A DNA stretch of 64,000 nucleotides from positions 62,001-126,000 of the forward strand of contig CAYTBN010000012.1 in NCBI GenBank assembly GCA_964436045.1. Direction: 5' to 3'. Source of the DNA: CAYTBN01 sp964436045. GTDB lineage: Bacteria > Myxococcota_A > UBA796 > UBA9615 > CAYRNR01. This document shows, piece by piece, positions 1 through 8,378 of this stretch. A model generated the notes under the pieces. The model made no database searches. It was not told where the DNA came from and saw only the letters and a program-made list of their open reading frames with translations. Position 1 is the first letter of the stretch, and each line of letters starts with the position of its first letter. The translations under genes and the position numbers were made by a program.

Positions 1-154
1 CGATGGTGGCGTCGACCTCGACACCGTGGTCGCCGCTGACCTCGACCACCGGCTCGACGGTATCGTCATCGTCGTCCATCGGACAGCCGATCAGGAGCGC
101 GAGGAAGGACATCGCCGCAAGGGTCGCTAGCCATGTTCGGAGTTGAGATGACAT
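1..154 (-). CDS. small lipoprotein, 3' end outside window
   Basis: The visible 51 codons begin with ATG at 154 and run off the left edge. The N-terminus is a lipoprotein signal peptide: a short charged start, a hydrophobic core, then lipobox LLIGC with the lipidated Cys at residue 24. It is followed by a run of five Asp and an acidic Val-rich stretch. A good ribosome site (GAGGAG) lies 8 nt upstream, which fixes the start. It is the last gene seen on this strand after resB and ccsA, but a 108-nt gap with two palindromes separates it from ccsA, so it probably has its own control. Its function cannot be stated; the mature part is cut off. Confidence 0.75.
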   Translation of the reverse strand, partial: MSSQLRTWLATLAAMSFLALLIGCPMDDDDDTVEPVVEVSGDHGVEVDATI

Positions 155-183
155 GTGGTTTCTCCTCGTTTCTTCTATCAGCC

Positions 184-211
184 ATTCGTGCGAATAGTCT
201 TCCTGAAGACT
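184..211. promoter_or_regulatory. two back-to-back palindromes, candidate operator
   Basis: ATTCGTGCGAAT (184-195) is followed with no gap by AGTCTTCCTGAAGACT (196-211). Both are perfect inverted repeats around a 2-nt centre, with 5-bp and 7-bp arms. They lie about 30-57 nt before the start of the leftward lipoprotein gene, where a repressor would act. There is no T-run, so a terminator is less likely. The binding protein is unknown. Confidence 0.4.
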
Positions 212-262
212 GGTAGCCTGGGCTGGGGTCAGGTAGGTGAGACCCGAGGAAAACAGGCGGGG

Positions 263-1108
263 CTATGGACCGTAATTGTGCACACTTGTGATCGAGGCAG
301 GGAGATAGCCAAACAACAGTAACGTGATGAAGATCGCCGCGCCCCCGGCCACCACGGTCCAGGCCGCGGGGCGGCCGCGCCAGCCGCGGACCCGTCGCAG
401 GTGCAGGTAGATCAGGTAGGCGAACCAGGTGATCAGCGACCAGACCTCCTTGCTGTCCCAGGCCCAGTAGTTGGCCCAGGCCTCGTAGGCCCACAAGCTG
501 CCGAAGATCAGCCCCGCGGTCAGGAACGGGAAACCCAGCGCGATGATGCGGTGGGTGAAGCGGTCCAGGATCTTCAGCCCGCCCTTGTCCAGCTTTCCCA
601 GCTTGCCGCCCACCAGGTAGATCGCCGCCGACAGCATCGCCAGCGCCAGCGAGCCGTAGCCGAAGATGTAGACGATGACGTGGGGCACGAACCACGCGCT
701 CTGCAGCGCGGGCGGCAGGTCGGTCTGGAAGTCGCCCGCGTTGAGGCCCATCACCAGCACCACCACGATCGCCACACAGGTCAGCAGCCCGAACAGGTGG
801 ACCAGCAGGGTGCCGGCGCTGCGCAGGATGTCGAGCCCGCCGGACAGGTTGATCAGCAGGTGGGAGACCGCCAGGCACAGGGCCAGCAGCAGGTAGACCT
901 CGTACAGGGTCTGGAACGGGGCGTGGTCCACCTCGACGCCGCGCAGGTAGATGGTCACGGTCAATACCGCCGCGCCCAGCAGCATGCCCACGTTGGCGAT
1001 CTTGCCCAGCGGGCCCTCGCGGCGAGCCGCGGCGACCACGTAGGCCGGGGCCAGCAGGCCGAAGTAGCCGGCGCTGGCCAGATGGAGTCCCTCGGACGTC
1101 AACGTCAT
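263..1108 (-). CDS. ccsA: cytochrome c biogenesis protein CcsA/ResC
   Basis: This 281-residue polytopic inner-membrane protein is the haem-handling half of the system II cytochrome c synthase. The tryptophan-rich WWD haem-binding motif is clear at residues 211-222 (WANYWAWDSKEV). Conserved-looking His residues at 143, 186 and 277 are candidates for haem ligands. There are about eight hydrophobic segments and the length is normal for the family. Its ATG overlaps the resB stop by 4 nt (ATGA), so the two partners are translationally coupled. The multihaem cytochromes encoded just to the right on the other strand are obvious clients, since each needs many covalent haem attachments. Confidence 0.93.
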   Translation of the reverse strand: MTLTSEGLHLASAGYFGLLAPAYVVAAARREGPLGKIANVGMLLGAAVLTVTIYLRGVEVDHAPFQTLYEVYLLLALCLAVSHLLINLSGGLDILRSAGTLLVHLFGLLTCVAIVVVLVMGLNAGDFQTDLPPALQSAWFVPHVIVYIFGYGSLALAMLSAAIYLVGGKLGKLDKGGLKILDRFTHRIIALGFPFLTAGLIFGSLWAYEAWANYWAWDSKEVWSLITWFAYLIYLHLRRVRGWRGRPAAWTVVAGGAAIFITLLLFGYLPASITSVHNYGP

Positions 1109-3363
1109 GAGTCACCTCCCGCCTTCGCGGCGGCGCTCCGGGCCGCCCGTCTGCGGTCGAACAGGGGCTGGATGTAGAAACACCACGAGATTCCCAGCAG
1201 CAGCAGCCACAGCCCGGTCGCGACCAGCGGCCAGGCCGGATCGCGAACCACCTGCAGACCACTGTAGGTCGGGCGATCCGGGTTGGCGTCGGACTGGAAG
1301 AAGCAGTAGCCGCCGTAGCAGAACGGTTCGTTGACCTGAGCCGCGCCGCTGGCCACGACTTCGCCCTCCTCGAGGGCGGACAGGGTGCTGATCCAGTCCC
1401 GGGGTGGGCGTCCGCGGTTGTCGTGCAGCCGAAGGGTCAATTCCTGGCCGCTGGCCGAGGGAAGCGTGAGCGAGCCCGCCACGGTGTTGGACAGCAGCCA
1501 GTGATCGTTGACGGCGTTGCCGTCGTCGACGGACAGCCGCAGCGCGGTGACGCCGGCGTCCTCCGCGGCCGCGTCCGCGTCCGTGAAGATCGGCCGGATC
1601 TGTTCGGCGGCGCGGGCCAGCGAACTCTCGAAGGTGAGCGTCCGGTCGGTGCCGGGGATGGGGATCGTCGTCCCCGCGGTCAGGTCCCGTCGTTCGTCCG
1701 GCAGGTCGCCGTCGCCGATGATCGCCGCCGAGGCGCCCGTTTCGCTGACCTCGATGCCGATCCGGGCACCCGCAGGACCGCACCAGAAGTCGAAGTCGAA
1801 GGATGCCTGCACGCCGGGCCAGGGAAGCTGGGTGAATGACTTCAACTCCGGCGAGGAGAAGAACAGGTACGGCTGCGGCGGCTCGCCGTTGTAACTGATA
1901 AGTACGCGCGCGGCAGGGTTCCCCGGGAAGTCGGTGGGCTTCGGAGGCCGGCCGCCGACCTTGAAGTCGGGGTAGACCTCCATGATGGTCGCCTCGATCG
2001 AAGCCGTGGAGAGGGTGCGGCCCTTGGCGGCTGCCATCGAGAGGATCTCCTCCTCACCGCTCCACATCACAAGCGTCCCCAGCGCCTCCGGGTCGGAACA
2101 GACGGCGTCGCCGGCCCCCTCGCCGTCGGAGGCGGGAGCTGCGGTCGGCGGCGAGACCCGGATCTTGAACCCGTCGGAGGGGTCGACGTAGGTTGCGTCC
2201 TCGCCGCCGATCCAGAACGGCTCGCCATCGTCGAGGCGTACGAGAGCGGCCGGCGGGGCGTCGTCATCGGTCGCCTCCATGGCCTGCTCGAGTCCGGCGG
2301 CCGCCGTGATCTCCGCCATCGTGACGCGGAAGGAGCCCTGGCCATCCTCGGTGGCCAGCTCCAGCACCTTGCCGACCTCCAGCTTCTCGGTGTGGGAAAA
2401 CTCCTTGCCGGCGGTCTGCCCCATCATTCCGTGGTGAGCCCCCGCGGCGGCTGGGTCGCCCGTCGAGATCACCAGGTCCTCGTGGTACAGCGTCTCGAAA
2501 GCGTCCAGGCGGATCGCGAAGCCCAGCGGCGCGGGCCCCCCGGTGGTCCCCGAGCGGAACTGGTCGGACGGCTCACCCACCTCGAGGGGAACGAACCCCC
2601 GGCTTCCCGTGAAGCCGCCGACGGTCGCGCCAGCGACCACCATGATCAAGCCGAGGTGGGAGCCGTGGAAACCCAGGTTGCGGATGCTGGGCGAGCGGCG
2701 GACGATCGCGCCGATGAGCAGGTTCAGGCACAGCAGGTAGAACAGTCCGATGAACCACCAGGCGCGGAAGACATCGGTCAGCCGCAGGCCGACCGCGGCC
2801 CGGTAGGCGACCTGCAACGTTGCGGGGTGGTTCTCCGCCAGCTCGTGGGCCAGCTGCTCGCTTGCGGCGGACGCCATGCCCTTGACGAGCCCCTCCCGCC
2901 GCTCGTCCGCCATGTCGTCACCGAAGACCCGGCTGAGGGTCTCGAGCCGCTTTTCTTGCGAGGCGGCCAGATCCGGCGACGCCGCGAACGGGTGGGTGAC
3001 CTTGACCAGCAGGTGCGCCCAGGCGAAGGCCACGGTGCCGGCGAACTCCTCGTCGGACGCCTGCTCGAGCTGGGAGCGTTGCACGGTCAAGGTGGCGACG
3101 ACGCAGGACAGGGATAGCGCCGCCAGCAGGATCACCGCGGTCTTCACGGTCCGCATCACCTGGGTTCGCCAGCCGACCACCCAGGCGGCCACAGCCCCGA
3201 AGACGACCACCCCGGCCAGCGGGAACTCGCCCGCGAGCAATTGACCCGCGTGTAACGCCGCCAGCGCGATCCCGATGGTTCCCAGGATCATCCGGCTATC
3301 CGCTTTACGGGGGGAACTGGCGGGACTTTCCGGTGCTTGTTTCGATTCCTCTCGGCTACTCAC
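1105..3363 (-). CDS. resB: cytochrome c biogenesis protein ResB (Ccs1)
   Basis: This is the second half of the system II haem lyase, acting with CcsA to deliver and attach haem to apocytochromes outside the inner membrane. It has hydrophobic segments near the N-terminus (about residues 25-65 and 75-95), another after a first periplasmic loop (motif RAWWFIGLFYLLCLNLL), a large soluble periplasmic domain, and a final transmembrane helix near the C-terminus (WPLVATGLWLLLLGISW). That is the ResB layout. The frame is open up to 3564, but the preferred start is GTG at 3363 (752 residues), because upstream codons encode an Arg-rich, unlikely N-terminus. The start is uncertain; ATG at about 3290 is also possible. 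It couples directly to ccsA. Confidence 0.88.
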   Translation of the reverse strand: MSSREESKQAPESPASSPRKADSRMILGTIGIALAALHAGQLLAGEFPLAGVVVFGAVAAWVVGWRTQVMRTVKTAVILLAALSLSCVVATLTVQRSQLEQASDEEFAGTVAFAWAHLLVKVTHPFAASPDLAASQEKRLETLSRVFGDDMADERREGLVKGMASAASEQLAHELAENHPATLQVAYRAAVGLRLTDVFRAWWFIGLFYLLCLNLLIGAIVRRSPSIRNLGFHGSHLGLIMVVAGATVGGFTGSRGFVPLEVGEPSDQFRSGTTGGPAPLGFAIRLDAFETLYHEDLVISTGDPAAAGAHHGMMGQTAGKEFSHTEKLEVGKVLELATEDGQGSFRVTMAEITAAAGLEQAMEATDDDAPPAALVRLDDGEPFWIGGEDATYVDPSDGFKIRVSPPTAAPASDGEGAGDAVCSDPEALGTLVMWSGEEEILSMAAAKGRTLSTASIEATIMEVYPDFKVGGRPPKPTDFPGNPAARVLISYNGEPPQPYLFFSSPELKSFTQLPWPGVQASFDFDFWCGPAGARIGIEVSETGASAAIIGDGDLPDERRDLTAGTTIPIPGTDRTLTFESSLARAAEQIRPIFTDADAAAEDAGVTALRLSVDDGNAVNDHWLLSNTVAGSLTLPSASGQELTLRLHDNRGRPPRDWISTLSALEEGEVVASGAAQVNEPFCYGGYCFFQSDANPDRPTYSGLQVVRDPAWPLVATGLWLLLLGISWCFYIQPLFDRRRAARSAAAKAGGDS

Positions 3364-3967
3364 GATCGCTCTCGCTTCCCAGGTGTCAGCGTCGTTGATT
3401 CGTCTTCCAGCGCGACCGCGGTGCAAGCTAGATGATCCCGGCGGCTTTGGCCAGATAAGTGTTCCGAAGTGCCGGGGACTGCGGCGATGGACCGCCCAAA
3501 GATCCCTGCGGTCGCAGGCCTGTCGCAGGTCCGGACGGCGGCGCGCCTCCCGGGAAAACAGCACCTCGACAGCCCATGCGATCCGGCCAAATCGGAGGTG
3601 TTCCCGTGAGGCGCACGTAGCTTTGTTTGGATCAGCTACTTGGCCAGGTCACAGCTGCACTTCGCAGCAGTCTTTGCTGAGGAATACCATCGATGTACTA
3701 ATATTTTGTTATCAGCCTCGGCGGTCGATGAGCGACGTTCCGTTGCCGATGAGGGAGCGGGAGGGGACGGGCCAGGGCCACGGATAGCTCGGATGAGCAT
3801 GCGTAAGTGGTTCCAGCTGGCGGCAATAGGCTTCCTGACACTGGGCATCTCGCCCTCTAGGTCCGCTTTTCCCCCCACGCTCTTCCCGCCCCTGTCCACC
3901 GTCTTCTCTGCCATCCGTCGCCCCGAAGCCCGGTGATCGACTAGACTGTGCGACCGTCGGAGGTGAC
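3364..3967. other. 604-nt intergenic region with divergent promoters expected
   Basis: This gap lies between leftward resB and the rightward cytochrome gene. No convincing gene is present; open frames here are Arg/Pro-rich shadows without good ribosome sites. A locally AT-rich patch at about 3674-3710 contains TTGCTG, 16 nt, then TACTAA, a weak sigma-70-like match pointing right. No terminator or RNA was recognised. Confidence 0.4.
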
Positions 3968-4564
3968 ATGCGCGCGTTTCCCCCCCATGTCCTGTACCTC
4001 GTCGCGGTCCTCGGGCTGCTGGCGGCGGCCGCGTCGGGCGGAGCATCCGGGATACCCCACGGACTGGCGCCGGAGCAGTCGGACTGCGCCCGCTGCCACG
4101 AGGAGGAGGACTTCGACGCGATCCACCGCAGGCAGGTTCACCAGGACGGCGCCTTCCCGCTGATCGGCGAGCACAGCGAGCTGGAGTGCAAGGCCTGCCA
4201 CGACGTGGAGGTCGAGCTGGGATTCGAGAGCAACGTGGCCGAGTGCTCCCTCTGTCACAAGGCCCGCGACGGTCATCGCCGCCTGGTGGGGGATGACTGC
4301 CGCGCCTGCCACACGCCCCGCGGTTGGCTGCCCAATCACTTCCGCCACGTGACCACTGGTTGGGCCTTGACCGGCGCACACCGGGCCGCCAGCTGTGGGG
4401 AGTGTCACGCCATCGGTTTTGCCATCGTGCCGACCGACTGCACCTACTGCCACGAGGGGGACTTCCGCCGGGCGGACACCGACCAACACGAGCGGATGGA
4501 CATCATGAACTGCGATTTCTGCCACAACACGCACGGGTGGGAGCATGTCCGCTATCCGCACTAG
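3968..4564 (+). CDS. periplasmic seven-haem c-type cytochrome
   Basis: The 198-residue protein has an N-terminal signal peptide (hydrophobic residues about 7-26) and seven CxxCH haem-attachment motifs: CARCH, CKACH, CSLCH, CRACH, CGECH, CTYCH and CDFCH. That is about one haem per 25 mature residues. A recurring local pattern, L-x-G-x-H then four residues then CxxCH (as in LTGAHRAASCGECH), is shared with the nine-haem protein downstream, so the two are related repeat cytochromes. Extra His residues between motifs would serve as distal ligands. Its 3' end overlaps the beta-barrel gene by 20 nt, indicating one transcript. The expected role is electron transfer across the periplasm; the donor and acceptor are not shown here. 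Confidence 0.92.
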   Translation: MRAFPPHVLYLVAVLGLLAAAASGGASGIPHGLAPEQSDCARCHEEEDFDAIHRRQVHQDGAFPLIGEHSELECKACHDVEVELGFESNVAECSLCHKARDGHRRLVGDDCRACHTPRGWLPNHFRHVTTGWALTGAHRAASCGECHAIGFAIVPTDCTYCHEGDFRRADTDQHERMDIMNCDFCHNTHGWEHVRYPH

Positions 4565-5954
4565 CGCGTGGGTGTTGCTGGCCGTCCTGCTCCTCGCCCC
4601 CGGAGCGAGGGCCGAGGAGGCCCCGGAGGTCGAGGGCAAGGTGGCCCTCGGTGGCCTGGTGACCGGCGCCCGGCCCGGCCTGCTGCCCTACGGCGCCTTC
4701 GACGCCCGCAGCATGTTCGAGCTGAGACTCGCGGCCGACAACCTGGGCCGCAAGCCGGTGGGCGTGCGGCTGGATGGCGATCTGTTCTTCGATATCGACG
4801 ACGGGGAGTTCCGTACCTATCGGGTGCTGGACCTCAACCTCCAGATGACGCCCGCCGACGGCCCGGTGACGTTGACCCTGGGCCGCCAACGGGTGGCAGA
4901 CACCACCGAGGAGCTGGCGGACGGGATCGGGGTCCGCGCGGCGCTGGGCAAGGGCGTCTACGCGGGCGGCTATGGCGGTCTGATCCCCGATCCCTTCAGT
5001 ACCCTGCTGTCCGGGCAGACCGGGGGTGCGGGGGTGGTGCTGGGGTACCGGGGCGTACGGTTCCGTGCCGAGCTGGCCAGCGGTTTTTCCGTGCGGTCGA
5101 CCGGACCCGACCGGGGGTTCATCCACGTATCGGCCATGGGCACGCCCGTGCGAGCGTTGACCTTCTTCGGACGGATCAAGGCCCAGAACACCCACACGGC
5201 CCCCGCGATCGGGCTCGCGGACCTGTTCGCCGGGGTGACCCTGCGGCCGGCCAAGATCGTGCGCCTGCGCGCGGCGTACAACGCCTATTCGTCCGAGCGT
5301 TACGTGGATCTGGTGGACCGGGATCCGACCCTCTCCCACTTCGCCCACCGGGCGGACGACCTCTCGTTGCTGGACGAGATCCCCAACGACCAGCTGGATC
5401 CGACCCTGTTCCACGGTATCGGCGTGGACGCCGACCTGTTCGACGCGTCCCGTCACCTGGCGTTCGGCGCCCGCGGACGCCTGCGCTTCGCGCCCGTCGC
5501 CGAAGACGGCTACGTGCTCGTCGAGGGCCACGGTGGCCCGGTGGCGCTGGGAAAGGGGTATGGGCTGATCCGCGCGGCCGGCCGCTTCATCCGCGCGGGC
5601 GGCAGGGACATGGCTCAGGCCGAGGTCGGGGCCGAGATCCCGATGTTCCAGCAGCATCTGGCGCTGGGGGTGTACGCCCTCTACTCGGGGTCGCCCGCCC
5701 TCTCCGACGAGGACCGGGCCACCCAGGGGGTGTACGGGGACCTGTTCGCGGACGTCTTTCTGGGCAAGGGCTGGTCGCTGGCCGCCGCCGTCCGGGTGGG
5801 CTACGAGGACACGCCGTCGGCGGCCGAGATCACCGTCGATGGGCTGCTGAAGATCGCCAACCGGTTCCACGCGGTGTGGGGCGACGAGCCCGAGGCGCTC
5901 GGCCGTCGCAGCGAGCGGCGGGACCCCCGTCGGGGTCACAGCTGGGCGGAGTGA
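4545..5954 (+). CDS. predicted outer-membrane beta-barrel between two cytochromes
   Basis: The 469-residue protein has a signal peptide ending at about residue 23 (GARA-EE). The rest consists of alternating polar/hydrophobic strands with short turns, typical of a porin-type barrel, for example VTLTLGRQRVAD and GYVLVEGHGGPVALGKGYG. There is no haem motif, and no N-terminal CxxC as in MtrB. It lies between two multihaem cytochromes with a 20-nt overlap on one side and 4 nt on the other. That is the arrangement expected for a porin-cytochrome conduit, in which the barrel lets cytochromes pass electrons through the outer membrane. The barrel call comes from sequence texture and context, not from recognised family residues. 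A plain porin remains possible. Confidence 0.72.
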   Translation: MSAIRTSAWVLLAVLLLAPGARAEEAPEVEGKVALGGLVTGARPGLLPYGAFDARSMFELRLAADNLGRKPVGVRLDGDLFFDIDDGEFRTYRVLDLNLQMTPADGPVTLTLGRQRVADTTEELADGIGVRAALGKGVYAGGYGGLIPDPFSTLLSGQTGGAGVVLGYRGVRFRAELASGFSVRSTGPDRGFIHVSAMGTPVRALTFFGRIKAQNTHTAPAIGLADLFAGVTLRPAKIVRLRAAYNAYSSERYVDLVDRDPTLSHFAHRADDLSLLDEIPNDQLDPTLFHGIGVDADLFDASRHLAFGARGRLRFAPVAEDGYVLVEGHGGPVALGKGYGLIRAAGRFIRAGGRDMAQAEVGAEIPMFQQHLALGVYALYSGSPALSDEDRATQGVYGDLFADVFLGKGWSLAAAVRVGYEDTPSAAEITVDGLLKIANRFHAVWGDEPEALGRRSERRDPRRGHSWAE

Positions 5955-5958
5955 GCGG

Positions 5959-6624
5959 GTGCGGCGCGGTTCTGGCCCCGGGATCCCCGGCCTGATCGCC
6001 GCGCTGATCGTTCTGGGCGGCGCGCACTGCTCGATCCACGAGAAAGAGCTCGGCGAGACCTTCGACCTCGAGGGTGCCCACGGCGAACTGAGCTGCTCGG
6101 ACTGCCACACGGACGACAATCAGGATCTGCCTCCGCGCAGCTGCACGGGCTGTCACGACGGCGACCTGCCCGCCCCCCACTGGGACGACGAGTGCGACGA
6201 GTGCCACAGCCAGCAGGCGTGGGACGATCTGGAGTACGTCCACGAGGAGTACGAGCTGACCGGGGCCCATCGGGAGGCGGACTGCGGAGGCTGCCACGAG
6301 GTCGCCTGGCAGTCCGAGACCAGCTGCCTGGCCTGCCACGACGAGGACCGGCCCCTGGGCCACATCGTGCACGAGTGTGTGTTCTGCCACACCACGGAGT
6401 CCTGGGAGGAACCGCACTGGAACCACGAGGAGTTCCCGTTGCTCGGCGGCCATACCGCCCTGCTGTGCGGGGCTTGCCACGTGCAGGGCTATTTCGGCAG
6501 CGACGTGCCCGAAAAAGACTGCGTGTCCTGCCACGAGGAGCAGACGCCGCCGGACCACGATCCGCGCCCCTGCGAGGCCTGCCACAACATCTTCGACTGG
6601 GACGACGTCACCGAGCCGGATTGA
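5959..6624 (+). CDS. nine-haem c-type cytochrome
   Basis: In 221 residues there are nine CxxCH motifs: CSDCH, CTGCH, CDECH, CGGCH, CLACH, CVFCH, CGACH, CVSCH and CEACH. The hydrophobic N-terminus (about residues 9-21) is an export signal. The Cys in GGAHCS is not a good lipobox, so lipid anchoring is doubtful. The start is GTG at 5959, 4 nt after the barrel stop. The chain is acidic and shares the L-x-G-A-H-x4-CxxCH repeat with the seven-haem protein. If the barrel forms a conduit, one cytochrome would face the periplasm and the other the outside; which is which cannot be told. The same reading frame resumes after the stop with an LVIVD propeller fragment. Confidence 0.9.
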   Translation: MRRGSGPGIPGLIAALIVLGGAHCSIHEKELGETFDLEGAHGELSCSDCHTDDNQDLPPRSCTGCHDGDLPAPHWDDECDECHSQQAWDDLEYVHEEYELTGAHREADCGGCHEVAWQSETSCLACHDEDRPLGHIVHECVFCHTTESWEEPHWNHEEFPLLGGHTALLCGACHVQGYFGSDVPEKDCVSCHEEQTPPDHDPRPCEACHNIFDWDDVTEPD

Positions 6625-7167
6625 GCCCCTGCGGCGCCCACCCATCTGGACTCGACCCAGCCCTACTCCTTCCTGTCGGTGATCGACGCCTCCAACCCGA
6701 TGCAGCTGGAGGAGGTGGGCTTCTATCCGCGGGACGAGGAGGTCGAGGGGCTGGACATCGCCGACCCGTCCGGCCCCGCAGAGGTCGGCCGCCTGGACCT
6801 GCCCGGCAGCCCGCGGGACGTGGCGCTGGACGGTGACAGGGCGTTTGTCGCTCTGGGCTCCGATGGGCTGGCGCTGGTGTCCCTCGACGATCCCGAGGCC
6901 CCGGCACTGATCGAGGTCGAGGACACCCCCGGCTCCGCCCTGGCGGTGGACTGGGGGGGCACGGCCAACGGGATCTACGTGGGTGACTGGAACGACATCC
7001 GCGTGTTCGACCTGACGGATCGGGACGACGCGCGGCTCATCGGCCGCGAGCCGCTGAATTTGGGGTCCGGCTCGGACAGCCGCACCCTGGTCTACGCAGC
7101 GAGCGAGCACCAGCTCGGCGCCCTCGAGAACGCCCTCCTCGCCGCCCTCGCCGAGCCAGCACCCTAG
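6625..7167 (+). pseudogene. 5'-truncated LVIVD-repeat beta-propeller remnant
   Basis: From about 6640 the translation shows LVIVD-type propeller blades (motifs SVIDASNPMQLEEVGFY, then GLDIADPSGPAEVGRLDL, then ALVSLDDPEAPALIEVED). The repeat begins in mid-blade with no signal peptide and no credible start; the only candidate, GTG at 6679, lies inside a blade. The frame is the same as that of the cytochrome before it, separated by its TGA at 6622-6624. At about 170 residues it is much shorter than usual exported LVIVD proteins. The most likely origin is a deletion that removed the 5' part of a propeller gene. A read-through cytochrome-propeller product is a less likely alternative. Confidence 0.6.
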
Positions 7168-7233
7168 CGGCGAGTCGGCCCCCGTTGATTCCGCCCGTGG
7201 CATCCCCTAGGCTCGGAGTCGGGAGGGATTCCC

Positions 7234-7908
7234 ATGGGATGGCGAGGATTGGTCGGGCTCGGCGCGGCGGTCGCGATCGGGGTGGGTGCGGCGGGCTGTT
7301 GCCGCTCCGGGACATCGGGCGCCGCGGGCGACGGACCGACAGCCTCGCCCGCAGGGACGCCGGACGGGATCGCGGGCGTTCCCGATCCACCGCCGGCCGT
7401 CGCCGAGGAGCCCATGCCCGAGGCGCCTGCGCCTCCCGTGCTCACCGGCCCCGCGAAGCACGAGTACACCAGCGTCGCGCTGCACGGCGACTGCCGACGG
7501 CTCGACACTCCGCCGGAGGGGGAGCCGGACATCGCGGGCGAGTACGACTGTCCCGGATTTGCGGGCTATCAGGTCCGGATCGGTACCGCGGATCTGCGTA
7601 GCTCGCTGAGCCTCGTGAAGGACGGCCAATCGATCCACTTCGGCTCGGATCCCGAGTACCGGGAGCCTGGGCAGTTCGCGTACGTGACCGACAAGGTCAT
7701 CGAGTGGCGCTACCGCGAGGCCGATGGCGAGGCCCACGCCCATGCACTGATTTTCCGGGTGTTCGGACAGGATCCCGAGACCTTCGAGGACGTCAGCCAC
7801 CTGATCGTCGCCCGGCTCGCAGGCACGCGAGCTTGTGTCCTGGGCACGACCTCGTCCAACAAGGACGCCCGAAAGCTGGCGGACGATGCCGAACGCAGCT
7901 GTCCGTGA
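7234..7908 (+). CDS. lipoprotein of unknown function
   Basis: The 224-residue protein has a signal peptide with lipobox VGAAGC (Cys at about residue 22). A Pro/Ala/Gly-rich linker (about residues 25-70) follows, then a globular domain of about 150 residues with several Cys that could form disulfides. The ribosome site GGGAGG lies just before ATG. I do not recognise the domain. It ends 12 nt before the stop of a convergent gene. The linker and lipid anchor suggest an envelope-attached protein. Confidence 0.8.
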   Translation: MGWRGLVGLGAAVAIGVGAAGCCRSGTSGAAGDGPTASPAGTPDGIAGVPDPPPAVAEEPMPEAPAPPVLTGPAKHEYTSVALHGDCRRLDTPPEGEPDIAGEYDCPGFAGYQVRIGTADLRSSLSLVKDGQSIHFGSDPEYREPGQFAYVTDKVIEWRYREADGEAHAHALIFRVFGQDPETFEDVSHLIVARLAGTRACVLGTTSSNKDARKLADDAERSCP

Positions 7909-7919
7909 GGAGAAAGGGC

Positions 7920-8222
7920 TTACGCCTCCGCGTCGTCGATCAGGGGGAAGATGGCCAGTTGGTGGCCAAAGAGCAGCTCATCGAGCAGGGGCGGGGCCCA
8001 GGTATCGCCGTAGTAGATCCGGGGGTCGAGGACCACCACAGGCTCGTCCACGTCGCTGGAGAGTTCCAGATCTGCGGTCTCGTCGAGGCCACCGATCTCG
8101 TCCAACCAGATTCCGGGCACATCGGCGAACAGGCTATCGGTCACTTCGCCGTCCTCGAACTCTTCGGCCGCGAGCAGCTCGTGGAGGATGGCGGCTCGTA
8201 GTGGATCTTTCGCTCGGCTCAT
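7920..8222 (-). CDS. small acidic protein of unknown function
   Basis: This 100-residue protein starts at ATG 8222 with a strong ribosome site (GGGGAGGAG) 8-10 nt upstream. The frame continues further upstream but the start is clear. It is strongly acidic (about 20 Asp/Glu), with no signal peptide or membrane segment, so it is probably cytoplasmic. I do not recognise a family. It is divergent from the ATP-grasp gene and shares a 156-nt intergenic region with it. Confidence 0.65.
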   Translation of the reverse strand: MSRAKDPLRAAILHELLAAEEFEDGEVTDSLFADVPGIWLDEIGGLDETADLELSSDVDEPVVVLDPRIYYGDTWAPPLLDELLFGHQLAIFPLIDDAEA

Positions 8223-8347
8223 CGACCAGGCTCCTCCCCCCAGTGGGCGATTTGGGTATCGCGTATCTGCCAACCGATCGCAAGCGATATCTTGCCCATC
8301 CGTCCCCCGCCTGGAGGGACGTGATTGTCCCCGCAGCGGCGACTTGA

Positions 8348-8367
8348 CCGGTCCAGGCGGGGACCGG
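8348..8367 (+). promoter_or_regulatory. stem-loop before ATP-grasp gene
   Basis: A perfect 7-bp stem, CCGGTCC (8348-8354) with GGACCGG (8361-8367), closes a 6-nt loop and ends 11 nt before the GTG start at 8379. It covers the place where a ribosome site should be, so it could limit translation. A separate short palindrome, ATCGCAAGCGAT, lies at 8277-8288. Confidence 0.3.
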
Positions 8368-8378
8368 ACGATGGGCGC

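Noticed and set aside
66..1262. 398-codon open frame covering ccsA on the same side of the window
   Set aside because: Arg/Gly/Pro-rich shadow in another frame of ccsA and resB; no ribosome site or recognisable domain.
3640..3936. 98-codon rightward frame before the cytochrome gene
   Set aside because: No ribosome site, no recognisable motif, ordinary shadow composition; the hydrophobic patch at its end is too weak to call a signal peptide.
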